Shown: positions 11,787-22,243 of the stretch, piece by piece
Layout: each line of letters opens with the position of its first letter
How positions within the stretch are numbered: the first letter of the stretch is position 1
From: Siphonodentalium dalli
Taxonomy: Eukaryota; Mollusca; Scaphopoda; Gadilida; Siphonodentaliidae
Assembly (NCBI GenBank): GCA_032622095.1
Contig: CP136061.1
Span: forward strand, 620,001-684,000
Direction: 5' to 3'
DNA: 64,000 bases
The notes under the pieces: model-generated
Told to the model about the DNA's origin: nothing
Databases searched by the model: none
What the model saw: the letters and a program-made list of their open reading frames with translations, nothing else
Program-made: the position numbers and the translations under genes

Positions 11787-11921
11787 GAAAAAATGTGAAT
11801 ATTGGTTGTCAAAGAATCCCTGAGAACTCATGTAAGGTTGGACTTACTTGCGTCATTGCAAGTAATACCTGTACGTGTGATGACAGTAACCTATACTGGA
11901 CTGGATCAGCTTGTGCATCTA
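11787..11921 (+). CDS. Internal exon D: six-cysteine EB/EGF-like module
   Basis: A 135-bp exon, phase 1/1, acceptor TTTATTCCAG and donor GTGAGT. It encodes 45 residues spaced C-x7-C-x5-C-x6-C-x-C-x11-C. It carries 'NSCKVGLTC', 'NTCTC' and 'LYWTGSAC', and is most similar to exon F ('DSCIVGLIC', 'NKCRC', 'KYWTGFNC'), including the longer x6 spacer. This suggests D and F are a subfamily of modules. No membrane segment or catalytic residue is present in the module. Confidence 0.92.
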
Positions 11922-12564
11922 GTGAGTTCCTGATTCATTATCACATTCAGACAGGCTGCATTTACCTGGGGTATACTGGATTGTCTATCTATCTGTACAT
12001 GTATTTAGCCGTTCTATCTTACTGTCTGGGCATACATCTCTTCCATGGGTTAACAGATCTGAATGAAATTTGGTATGGAGGTTCCACATGGGCTTGAAAT
12101 GTGCTTCGCTGCCCCCAATACCTGTATGCGTCGTCCCTATATACATGCCTGTTTTGCATCATGGTAACATACAAGAGACAAGGGAACAATATAATTTCTT
12201 CTAATAATTTCTCTATGGGTGAATATATCCACCCATTTTTGCCATGGTAATTCCTTGTCGACTTAGAATTTGCCAATTATTTTGGTTTCCGATGATAACT
12301 TTAGTTTTTGTAATCTGATTGTTTTTTAATTTGGTTTGTTTATGAAGCACTTGAAGATACAGGTCAAGTTCGAATTTGGGTTTGATCCGCCCACTTTTGC
12401 AGGAGTTATGGTCCTTGTCGACTTAAAATTTGCTGATTATTTTCGTTTCCTGATGATAACTTTACTTTTAGTTATCTGATTGTTTTTAAATTCAACTGAA
12501 TCTCTTGATATTTGGAAAGTGGTTCAAATTTCAGAAGACAAAGGCCAAGTTCGAATTTGGTCAT
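11922..12564 (+). other. Intron with GTTATGGCC-type repeat
   Basis: The first 300 bp are unassigned. From about 12230 two to three diverged units of the repeat seen at 1-935 occur (GGTTTCCGATGATAACTTTAG, CAAGTTCGAATTTGGGTTTG). The fold-back element at 12565 inserted into this repeat. Confidence 0.65.
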
Positions 12565-12719
12565 TAGTTTGGGAGCCAGGAGGGTTTTAATTACACTATC
12601 GCGCAAGGAAGGTTTGATGCTCTTGATTTGTTGGCGGTGATAGATCATTACGGAAAACTAATTTCTTAAGTTGCGCATTCCTGGCGTTTAGGGGCCAGAT
12701 GGCCCTCCAAAACCCCAAA

Positions 12720-13330
12720 AATGACTTTTAATTACACTATCGCGCAAGTCCACCATCTTTACATTGAATACTCTACTATGTTCACTGATCATAGAAACAT
12801 AACTTAAGAACGGAAATTTCCTGGCGTTTTCAAATAAGAAGGGGTCTTCTAGGGGGACCCAAAAATGTCAAAATTTCACTTTTAATTACACAATCGCGCA
12901 AGTCCACCATTTTTTCCTGAAATGGTCTACTGTATTCACTGATAATAAAAAACGCAACTTAAGAACGCAAATTTTCTGGCGTTTTCAAATAAGAAGGGGT
13001 CTTCTAGCGGAAGGGGGGGGGACAAAAATGTCAAAATTTCACTTTTAATTACACATGCAATCGTGCAAGTCCACCATTTTTTCCTGGAGTAGTCTCCTGT
13101 ATTCACTGATCATAAAAAACAACTTAAGAACGGAAATTTCCTGGCATTTTCATATAAGAAGGGGTCTTCTAGGGGGACCCAAAAATTTTAAAATTTAACT
13201 TTTAATTACACAATCGCGCAAGTCCACCATTTTTACCTGGAATAGTCTATTATGTCCACTGATCATAAACACACAACTTAAGAAAGCAAATTCCCTGGCG
13301 TTTTCAAATAAGAAGAGGTCCATATATAGG
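12720..13330 (-). repeat. Tandem ~150-bp units of left fold-back arm
   Basis: Four units carry CGCGCAAGTCCACCAT (near 12750, 12896, 13060 with a T variant, 13213), each with a TTCCTGGCGTTTTCAAATAA block and usually GGGGTCTTCTAGGGGGACCC. The inverted equivalents occupy 17600-18360 in the right arm, where the unit order has been rearranged and one unit shortened. Confidence 0.8.
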
Positions 13331-13587
13331 TGGTACAAAAAACTCACATATATGTAGTTCTTTGTGTGATAATATATTGTCATTTAGTAACTCAAGCTTA
13401 AAACATGGCATACAGAAGTGAAACATATACCTGTTTAAAAATTAAAAATTAAATTAAACACTTTGAACACTAAAGCTTCTTGGAACAATTACGTTTATTA
13501 TTAATTGTCGAGATCATAGAACATAAACACGGAAAGATTCATTAAGCTATTGAGCTCGGCATCTATTGACAATGAATGTATATAGAT

Positions 13588-14875
13588 CTATGGGTCCATT
13601 TGGTAATCCGTGTCGGATTCATCAGCACAACCAGTTACACGTTCATCGTCCGTATCATCGTTGTCACATTCCGGTTGTTCTGGGATAACTGACTTTGGCA
13701 AATGCGGCCCATCGAACCAGATGATCCAATACGACCCATCAGCAAGTTCCCATTCACTGCCAGGATCATTGGGCAGACTGTTATCACCACAGCATGCCAC
13801 ATATTAACCACATACTTAGCCCTGTAAATTTTCTGAGGCACATCAGACTTGCAAGGCGGAATACTACTCCCTACAGTCCTTTCAGTTTTGATAACGGTCG
13901 GTTTTCATCCTTCGGCCCAAAAGTTTTCTCAAAACTTTGAATCTGTATTTGTTAATTGGGATGGGTTTGCATGCGGGCACCATATAACGTTAATCTATAC
14001 TCTTCAAGCATCTCGTACGTTTCGTCTGAAACAGATTCTGAGACTAAGTCTGCAAATGCTTCAGGATATCGATCGTCGCGATCTACAGAGAAGCAAAATG
14101 GCGTTTCTTGCCCTTCCGAGCAAAATCGGCCGTATAATAGCACCCGATGTAGACGTGAAATGCTGGCAGCGCATAACAGATGGTTTCTCCTATTTCCTCA
14201 GACACAGCTGAAACGTTCAAGTAGCGTCTGTTACCATGTCCAGTTGTGCCAACGTCCATCCAGATAACAGATTTAAATGTATGTATGTGATGCAATAGAA
14301 TTACGAGTAAATCTGTGTCCGCAGCTCGTACTACGATGTTACCAACGGGTATTTCATGACCAATATCCACCATGTGTAGACAAACCCTTGTGTCTGCCTC
14401 AGGATGATCACAATACAGACTTTCATGGTCTGCTTCTCGACACTGCCATCGACAACAACAAACTTCACACACTCTTCGTCAAAGCCAAGGTACACTTCCC
14501 TGTCGACCAAGACATGTGTGTGGTGTGAAGAAGACCAATATTTGGCAAAAAATCGAGGCAGCTGCTTTTTGAAAGATGTAGATTTCAATGCTTTAGACGC
14601 ATATTTAGGGATCAACTGCTCAGGACCGGTTATCATGTATGTGACCTGCTCAGCACCTCTGCATTCTCGTTCACAGTCATGGGTGGAAGTTCCACGTAGC
14701 CTATGCATGTGTCGAACACCACGTCCATTCGCTTGGACGTTAGGTTTAATATCTCGATGTCAATGGGGATTGAAGAAGGAATTCTATGTCATCTTCACGT
14801 TTAGTTGCAAGGGTTGCTAGTCTTCCCAGCATAACCCTCGTGTGGCGGAGCTCTTTAACAACAATTTTACGCGCC
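13588..14875 (-). pseudogene. FEN1/XPG-like nuclease gene remnant, left arm
   Basis: Read on the minus strand, fragments in several frames give one protein-like order. First is a start-side piece homologous to 15250-15355. Then come a 'THDCERE' and 'ITGPEQLIPK' block, 'PEADTRVCLHM', 'VVRAADTDLLVILL', 'IWMDVGTTG', 'YALPAFH', and an acidic tail with stop at 13588. The E-A-D, D-T-D and G-C-[DY]-Y motifs align with the XPG-I acidic and GCDY motifs of FEN1-type nucleases; here the last one reads GCYY, a lost acidic residue. About 220 bp present in the right-arm copy is deleted. The pieces lie in different frames, so it is not a working gene. The role in the element is unknown. The family is widespread as repeat-borne genes in marine invertebrates (recollection, unverified). 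Confidence 0.7.
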
Positions 14876-15244
14876 CTTGTTTGAGAAGGTTTTCAGTTTA
14901 TTTCTGGAGATCGGCCTCTCAAAGCGATCTGGATTATCCGTACATTCCTTCACTAAATCGTGCTGGAGTGTGACAAAGGGAAGTAGAGCCGCACTTATCA
15001 GCGCTGCATTTGAACTATGTGGACTACATACAACTATATGATGTCCGAGCTGAACTGACTGACAATAGGATTGATCGTGACAATGGTGACCCCAACAAGC
15101 TTCTCATCTGTATACAGGCTAACGCATATCCATTTACTCTGGAAACAGACACCCTCTTGAACGTACAGGCCAATGTGCCAGTACTGAAATTAGCGATTCC
15201 TTATAAACAAAAAAGAAAGTTGGCAAACAGAAGCACGACGATTT
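14876..15244. other. Central spacer of fold-back element 1
   Basis: A spacer of about 370 bp that is not repeated in inverted form. A 78-codon plus-strand frame (15010-15246) and a minus-strand frame (15134-15325) overlap it, but neither is recognisable. It would be the loop if the arms paired. Confidence 0.5.
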
Positions 15245-15248
15245 AACG

Positions 15249-17367
15249 ATGATAAAGAGCTCCGCTGCACGAGGGATATGCTGGGGGAAAATAGCAATCA
15301 TTGCAACTAAGCGTGAAGTTGACATAGAATTCCTTCTTCAATTCCCATTGACATCGGTACCACTCTCTATCTACAAGACTGACGGTACAATGGCTCACAC
15401 GGACAAGAGTTCATTATTCCAATTGCTCGAGGGGAGGGTCATTGACGATGGGACTCCAGAATTCGTAGATGCTCACATCGTCATTCCTGCTGCAAGGCTT
15501 ACCGTCGGCTTTACCCCCGACAGATGGTTGACTCTCTCGTGTCGTGCTTCACATACTTTTAAACCTAAAGTCCAAACGATCGAATCGACGTGGTGTTCGA
15601 CACATATGTGGAACCTTCCACCAAGGACTGTGAACGAGAACGCGAAGGTGCTGAGAAGGTCACATACGTGATAACCGGTCCTGAGCAGTTGATCCCTAAA
15701 GATGTGTCTAAAGCATTGAAATCTACATCTTTCAAGAAACAGCTGCCTCGATATTTTGCCAAAGATTGTTCTTCTTCACACCACACACATGTCTTTGTCG
15801 ACAGGGAATACACCTTGGCTTTGACGAAGAGTATGTGGAGTTTATTGTTGTCGATGGCAATGTCGAGAAGCAGACCGTGGAAAGTCTGTATTGTGATCCT
15901 CCGGAGGCAGACACAATGTTTGCCTACAAATGGTGGATGTTGATCATGAAATACCAGTTGGTAACATCGTAGTACGCGCTGCGGACACAGATATACTCGT
16001 ATTTTTCTATTGCATCACATACATACAGTTAAATCTATTATCTGGATGGATGTTGGTACAACTGGATATGGTAGCAGACGCTACGTCAACGATTCAGCTG
16101 TGTCTGAGGAAATAGGAGAAACCATCTGTTCTGCGCTGCCAGCATTTCACGCCTACAGCGGGTGCGATTATACGGCCGCTTTTGCTCAGAAGGGAAATAA
16201 ACGCCCTTTTGCTCTTGATCCCGACGATCGATAGTCTGAAGCATTTGCAGACTTGGCCTCATGATCTGTTTCAGAAAAAACGTACGAGGCGCCTGAAGAG
16301 TATACATGTATATGCTATATGGTGCCTGCAAACCCATCCCAATTAACGAATACAGATTCAAGGTGTTCGAGAAAGCTTTTGGGCCTAATAATGAAAACCG
16401 ACCGTTATCAAAGCTGAAAGGACTGGACGGTAGTAGTATTCCGCCTTGCAATTCTGTTTTGCATCAGAAAATTGACAGGGCTATTTATCTGGTTCGACGG
16501 GCCACAGATGCCAGAGTCAGTAATCCCATGGCGAACAACCGGAATGTGACAATGATGATACGGACGATGAACGTGTACCTGGTTGCAGTGTTCGCGCTGT
16601 CGGTAGCCAAATTAGCCAATGGCTAATATTATTCGAATTTGGCTAATAAAAATTTCATTTGGCTAAACTTTTTTTAACCCCAAATGGAGACGGAAAGCAT
16701 GGAGTCGTAAAGCTAATTAATAAAAGCGCTGAATAGATCGAAGTTATGTGACGAAAGTATTTCGTACTTATGTTAATACGCTGTCGATGACATTTAACCA
16801 GCCTAATCGTCAAAACGCTTAAGCTGTATACTGGTTATGTAACTGATTAAGCCGTCTGTAAGATAAAATACCTAAATGCTTTGTTCAGAAGAGCAGTTCT
16901 TAATCAATGGTTGCGTAATCTGCATCCCGTTTAATAAACTGGCTTCTCGTCATAAAAGTGTCAACGACATAGAGTTATTACAATTAATTAGCTTAGCGAA
17001 TTTATGCGGGCTTTTGCGATGTGAAATCCCGCCATATTCTATAGTAATGTTTTATGAATTGATCTGCTTGTGTGATATTCATGTAATACATACATATGTT
17101 CGTATAATATTGTTTTTAAAGTTGTTTTTGTGTTGTTTTAATTATGTTTTTATACTGAATAACAAATAAAGTTTAAAGCGAATATTTTAGTCATTAATTG
17201 TGAACCGCCCAGAAAATGAGGATTTAATTTGGCCAAAAAACATTTGGCTAAAGTTTTTCTCATTTGGCTAATAAAATTTTCATTTGGCTAAAATATTTTT
17301 CGGTCCAGCGCGAACACTGCCTGGTTGTGCTGATGACTCCGACACTGATGACGAAATTGACCCATAA
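15249..17367 (+). pseudogene. FEN1/XPG-like nuclease gene remnant, right arm
   Basis: The plus-strand copy is more complete than the left arm. In order it has 'DIEFLLQFPLTSVPLS' with 'DGTMAHTDKS' (15320-15415), 'VFDTYVEPSTKDCERE' (15593-15640), 'PEADT' (15901), 'RAADTDILV' (15975), 'IWMDVGTTG' (16037-16063), and 'SGCDYTAAF' (16157). An acidic tail with stop at 17365-17367 completes it. The EADT, DTD and GCDY motifs match the metal-binding acidic motifs of FEN1/XPG (PIN-like) nucleases, and here GCDY is intact. At least three frameshifts, plus a 734-bp hAT insertion between 16585 and 17320, break it. It faces away from the left-arm copy. Nuclease function of the ancestor is inferred from motifs only. 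Confidence 0.75.
16586..17319. mobile_element. Non-autonomous hAT-type element 3
   Basis: 734 bp, ends CAGTGTTCGCGCTG...CAGCGCGAACACTG, exact 8-bp duplication CCTGGTTG (16578-16585 and 17320-17327). Subterminal regions repeat 'ATTTGGCTAA' several times at both ends. It is inserted in the acidic tail of the right-arm nuclease pseudogene, so it arrived after the fold-back element formed. No transposase frame. Confidence 0.95.
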
Positions 17368-17599
17368 ATATACATTCATTGTCAATAGATGCCGAGCTCA
17401 TTGCTTAATGAAGCTTTCCGTGTTTATGTTCTAAGATATTGACAATTAATACCAAGCGCAATAATTCCACAAAGCTTTAGTGTTCAAGGTGATTAATGTT
17501 TTTTTTTATTTTGAAACAAGAATTCTGAATGCCATGTTTTAATCTTGATTTACTACATGCTTATATATTGTCACACAAAGAACTACATATATGGCTGTT

Positions 17600-18370
17600 G
17601 TACCACGCATGGACCTCATCTTATTTGAAAACGCCAGGAAATTTCCGTTCTTAAGTTGTGTTTTTATGATCAGTGAATACAGGAGACTATTCCAGGAAAA
17701 AATGGTGGACTTGCGCGATTGTGTAATTAAAAGTGAAATTTTGACATTTTTGGTCTTAAGTTGTGTTTTTATGATCTTAAGTTGTGTTTTTATGATCAGG
17801 AAATTTGCTTTCTTAAGTTGTGCTTTTATGATCAGTGAATACAGTAGACTATTCCAGGAAAAAATGCGCGATTGTGTAATTAAAAGTGAAATTTTGACAT
17901 TTTTTGGTCCCCATAGAAGACCCCTTCTTATTTGAAAACGCCAGGAAATTTGCATTCTTATAAAGTTGTGTTTTTATGATCAGTGAATACAGTAGACTAT
18001 TCCTGAAAAAAATGGTGGACTTGCACGATTGTGTAATTAAAAGTGAAATTTTGACATTTTTGGTCCCCCTAGAGGACCCCTTCTTATTTGAAAACGCCAG
18101 GAAATTTGCGTTCTTATAAAGTTGTGTTTTTATGATCAGTGAATACAGTATACCATTTCATGAAAAAATGGTGGACTTGCGCGATTGTGTAATTAAAAGT
18201 GAAATTTTGACATTTTTGGGTCCCCCTAGAAGACCCCTTCTTATTTGAAAACGCCAGGAAATTTCCGTTCTTAAGTTATGTTTTTATGATCAGTGAACAT
18301 AGTAGAGTATTCAATGTAAAGATGGTGGACTTGCGCGATAGTGTAATCAAAAGTCATTTTTGGGGTTTTG
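17600..18370 (+). repeat. Tandem ~150-bp units of right fold-back arm
   Basis: Inverted counterparts of the 12.7-13.3 kb units: GGTGGACTTGCGCGATTGTG near 17703, 18013 (TGCACG variant), 18172 and 18326, with one shortened unit at about 17740-17880 containing a local triplication of TTAAGTTGTGTTTTTATGAT. The left and right arms therefore differ in unit order and number. Confidence 0.8.
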
Positions 18371-18540
18371 GAGGGCCATCTGGCCCCTAAACGCCAGGAA
18401 TGCGCAACTTAAGATATTAGTTTTCCGTAATGATCTATCACAGCCAACAAATCGAGAGCATCAAACCTTCCTTGCGCGATAGTGTAATTAAAACCCCCCT
18501 GGCTCCCTAACTACATGGTCTGATGAATTTTGACAGAACT

Positions 18541-18712
18541 ATAAAAAGCTATCCTTACTAAAAACCACCTTGGAGGCCTTTTATTATATTTTGGTTGTTT
18601 GCTTAGAGAGATCAATGTAAATGGGGTGTAAGCTATCCTTACTAAAGAGCCACCTTTTCGGGGGGACACATTGTCGCCAACCTTTTATTATATATTGTTT
18701 GTTTGCTTACAG
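18541..18712 (+). repeat. Duplicated intron 3' end before exon E
   Basis: The acceptor-proximal stretch 'CCTTTTATTATAT...TTTGCTTA' plus 'GAGATCAATGTAAATG' occurs twice (about 18578-18630 and 18681-18737), with 'AAGCTATCCTTACTAAA' also duplicated (about 18547 and 18631). The upstream copy has AG but then runs into GTAAGC and no module, so it is a partial duplication of the intron end and exon start. Confidence 0.75.
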
Positions 18713-18850
18713 AGATCAATGTAAATGTGGTGTGTAACTCACCAACTGCAGCCCCAGAGAATCCCTGTCAGGGGGCTATGACATGTGAGAGTAATCGATG
18801 TACCTGTAGTAACACTGACTATTGGACTGCAGGATCAGAGTGCTCCACGC
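18713..18850 (+). CDS. Internal exon E: six-cysteine EB/EGF-like module
   Basis: A 138-bp exon, acceptor GTTTGCTTACAG, donor GTGAGT, phase 1/1. It encodes 46 residues with C-x10-C-x5-C-x4-C-x-C-x11-C. It has 'NPCQGAMTC', 'NRCTC' and 'DYWTAGSEC'; the longer first spacer is Pro/Ala-rich. It is followed by the largest intron in the window, about 37.4 kb, which contains the satellite array, the giant inverted-end region and the THAP exon. Confidence 0.9.
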
Positions 18851-19544
18851 GTGAGTAGCCGTGATAACCATAATTAAATATGTCTCATCCGAGTCAGGGA
18901 TTTCCAAACATCAAGTTACAACGTACAGCAACAAAGGTAGCTCATCAAAAGCTGCTTTAGTGATCAAAATTAGTTTATTTCCAATGAAATCTGCAACAAT
19001 ATACGTATAATATCATAGTTGTCAAAAAAGTCATCTTTAATGTTTTCATGACATTTTCCATAGAATGGAATGGATTATTACAACATCGTAAAAAATAGAT
19101 TCATTATGATATAATTACACCCCTTTCTCTCTTTCATTTTCCTTGATTCTGATTGGAAAAGTCCTAACAACGCCTCAGTTACTTGTTGCTTGAATTTATT
19201 GATAACGATGTAAGTGGCCGAGTCACCAGCATAAGAATTCGGGAAGGGTTAACATTCACGTGAGTTGAATGCCCCTGGGGTGAATTTACCTAGAGTGTTA
19301 TGGTGTGTCCTTTGTTACCGATCCTTTCTCGTTGAATTGAACCTCTTTTCTTGCACATTTGTTTTGTTGGCAAAATCAGCCAATAAAATTTCGTCCAATC
19401 TTTTGAACTGGATACTGGAAATCATGATTTTTTTACAACAGACAGATTTGAGATAGTTCTTTCTAATATGTTGAAGTTAATGTGCCGGAGCGTAATGGAC
19501 GATTTGCGACTAGAAGAGTTATTATCTCCTCTAACTAGTATGTA
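18851..19544 (+). other. Start of the 37-kb intron
   Basis: Unassigned sequence after the donor of exon E. No additional module exon or domain was found. It ends at the left inverted terminus at 19545. Confidence 0.5.
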
Positions 19545-19589
19545 CAGCTATGCTCTAATTAATCGACCCTCCTTAACGAGGTTGACATG

Positions 19590-19775
19590 CGGTATGACCG
19601 CGGTGTAATAACGCCTGACCGCGGTGTAATAACGCCTGACCGCGGTGTAATAACGCGGTCAGGCGGTCAGTTTTTTGGTACCGCGGTGATATCGACCGCG
19701 GTGTCATGTGGTAAGGCATTTCATGACCGCGATTGACTTCCGCCGTAACGAATTTCATGACCGCGATGTCTTATA
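19590..19775 (+). repeat. 21-bp-period GACCGCGGTGT minisatellite, left
   Basis: Three exact tandem units, GACCGCGGTGT plus AATAACGCCT, at 19596, 19617 and 19638, followed by degenerate CCGCGGTGAT and GACCGCGATGTC copies. The CCGCGG core is palindromic. It adjoins the left inverted end. Confidence 0.85.
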
Positions 19776-20965
19776 ATAACTTCTTGGTTGCACGCGGGCG
19801 GCGATAGAAAACTGAAGTTGCATACACCTAATCGTTATTTAACTATAATAAAATGACTTATCTGGTATATCTGTTGTTAGATTTGTTCTGCATGTGCCGT
19901 TAGGGTCGATCGGGTACTTTTTTCGGAAGTTCGGCACTGCCGAGGAGATTACGATTTTGCGTCGGCATTGTTTTTGTCGAGGGAGATTTCGAGGTAAGTG
20001 TCGACATTTCTTAACATGAATAAAAAATATTTATAATATTCCAAGTTGCCGGAGTTATTATTCCCGTTATCGAGTTAAATAGTAACCCAAATTCCATTAA
20101 AGTACTGTCAATACAGCAGTGCCAGGCAATAAACCCCCCCCCCCAATTGCTGGGTATCGGTACTACAAAGGAACCGAAAAAGCGGTACGAAACGTCTTGT
20201 ACCCTAATTACGCAGTTTACTGCATTAACCACGCTTCAGTTATTATATATGAGTGAAATTAAATAATTATGTGAAATAGCCCGACGAGACCAATTACAAC
20301 ATCTCATTGTTCACAAATTAACAACTACTATCCAACGTAGTGACCGCTAATCACCAATATTCAAACTGATAATCAGGTCAGACAGTGACCTCAATGACCT
20401 CTTATCAAAAGCCGACATAAAAAAAATCTGTAGACAGTAAACAAGTGTTGCGTCATGCACTGTCTCTACAGTTGAGTTCAAGATAATGTGGTATAACATC
20501 AAAATCACTTCCCCAAACGGAGATCTCGCGTAGAATTCTTGTATTTTATTAATTGGATAGGGATATTTACACTAGTAACAATTATTAACATTTTAATTGT
20601 TTTTATTTGTAATTAAACATTTCGTTCTTGTTTTGATGTGAACGGTCATGCACTCTTCCGAGTTGTAGGCTGTGACGTCATCGTGGCGAATGCCAAAACT
20701 CACCTGTGTCTAAGTTAGCCAGAATTCAGACCCCCAAAAACAGTTGTATATGGCGCATGCATATTTGATGGGAAATACTGGGTAAAAAAAACTTTAGTAG
20801 CGAAAGAATTATTGTGTGTTGGATTAATTAACCCCCAGACAGCCGATACCGCCGACAATTAATTCCTTATTCACACATCGGACTTGTCAGCATGCCGACG
20901 AAAATGAAACTTATCTGTGTCGAATGGTCATGTTAACCTCATTTTCAGGTGGATGGATTAATAAT
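19776..20965. other. Unassigned sequence
   Basis: No exon or repeat family was recognised. It contains a C-run (about 20135-20144) and a consensus CRE-like TGACGTCA at 20673-20680, whose relevance is unknown without a nearby transcript. Confidence 0.45.
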
Positions 20966-21075
20966 AACGCTCTTTATAAGTTTCATATATGAAAACACTC
21001 TTTATTAATTTCATATATGAAAACACTCTTTATATATTAATTTCATATATGAAAACACTCTTTATTAATTTCAAT
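20966..21075 (+). repeat. ACTCTTTAT/TTCATATATG short tandem repeat
   Basis: TTTCATATATGAAAACACTC is repeated three times at 28-34 bp spacing and preceded by AACGCTCTTTATA at 20966. This is the first occurrence of the dispersed ACGCTCTTTATT motif. Confidence 0.8.
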
Positions 21076-21089
21076 TAATTGTTTTTGTT

Positions 21090-22243
21090 TTTAGCTCAAC
21101 TTTACTTTGTAAAGTTTGAGCTATTGCCATGGCTTGGTATCCGTCGTGCGTGTGTGTGTGTGTGCGTGATTCGTCAACAATTTCCTTTAGCACGGGCTAC
21201 AGTTCGTACCTTTGGTCCGATTATTATGAAATTTGTCATGGATGTTGACATTGACATGTAGATGGGAACGAGTCATTTTGGGGTCATTCGGCCGAAAAAC
21301 ATGGCTGCCAGCGGCCATTTTGGATTTCAAAATTCAATCCATTAGCACGGGCTACAGGCCGTACTGTTTGTCTTATTGTCATGAAATTTGTCATGGATGT
21401 TAATATTGACATGTAGATGGGAACGAGTAATTTTGGGGTCATTCGGCCAAAAAACATGGCCGCCGGCAGCCATCTTAGATTTTACTCTTTGTATGACTAA
21501 ATTCTTTAGCACGGGCTACAGGTCGTACTTTTAGTCTGATCATCATAAAATTTGTCATGAATGTTAATAATGACATGTAGATGGGAACGAGTCATTTTGG
21601 GGTCATTCCAGCCAGCAGCCATCTTGGATTTTACTCTTTGTATGACTAAATCCTTTAGCACGGGCTACAGGTCATACCTTTAGTCTGATCATCATAAAAT
21701 TTGTCATGGCTGTTGAAATTGGAATGTAGATGAGAACGAGTCATTTTGGGGTCATTCAGACAAAAAACATGGCCGCCAGCGGCCATCTTGGATTTCAAAA
21801 TTTAATCCATTAGCATGGGCCACAGGTTGTACTGATCGTCTGATCATCATGAAATTTGTCATGGATGTTAATATTGACATGTAGATGGGAACGAGTAATT
21901 TTGGAGTCATTTGGCCAAAAAACATGGCTGCCAGCAGCCATCTTGGATTTTACTCTTTGTATGACTAAATTCTTTAGCATGGGCTACAGGTAATACCTTT
22001 AGTCTGATCGTCATAAAATTTGTCATGGATGTTAACGATGACATGTAGATGGGAACGACTCATTTTGGGGTCATTCGGCCAAAAACATGGCCACTAGCAG
22101 CCATCTTGGATTTTACTTTTTTCTTCATGTCTATAAACTAGTATTAGACATTCAACTTTCCACATTCCTAATCGCTCCATTGACTGTAATACATTAAATT
22201 ATTCCCTTTCCAAGTTGAGCTACAGTGTCATTGACACTTTCAT
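21090..22243 (+). repeat. GTTGAGCT-family element, apparently complete
   Basis: It starts TTTTAGCTCAACTTTACTTT, continues with a GTGTGT simple repeat and then six to seven units of about 165 bp (ACATGTAGATGGGAACGAGT, TTTTGGGGTCATTCGG, CAGCAGCCATCTTGGATTTT), and ends AAGTTGAGCTACAGTGTCAT plus GACACTTTC. This is the best-delimited copy of the family here and defines its start and end. Confidence 0.85.

Larger units (their letters stand above)
12565..18513. mobile_element. Fold-back element 1 (5.9 kb) with long inverted arms
   Basis: Outer ends read TAGTTTGGGAGCCAGG (left) and CCTGGCTCCCTAACTA (right, inverted), followed inward on both sides by TTAATTACACTATCGCGCAA. A 3-bp CAT flanks each side (12562-12564, 18514-18516), a possible target duplication. 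Each arm holds four to five tandem units of about 150 bp (GCGCAAGTCCACCATTTTT, GAAATTTCCTGGCGTTTT), then a broken copy of a FEN1-like gene in inverted orientation. The centre (about 14880-15240) is not inverted. It resembles fold-back transposons by structure; the superfamily is unknown. It lies in the intron between exons D and E. Confidence 0.82.

Noticed and set aside
13849-14820. Plus-strand open frames of 83-138 codons
   Set aside because: They are antisense shadows of the minus-strand nuclease remnant; the conserved motifs occur only on the minus strand here.
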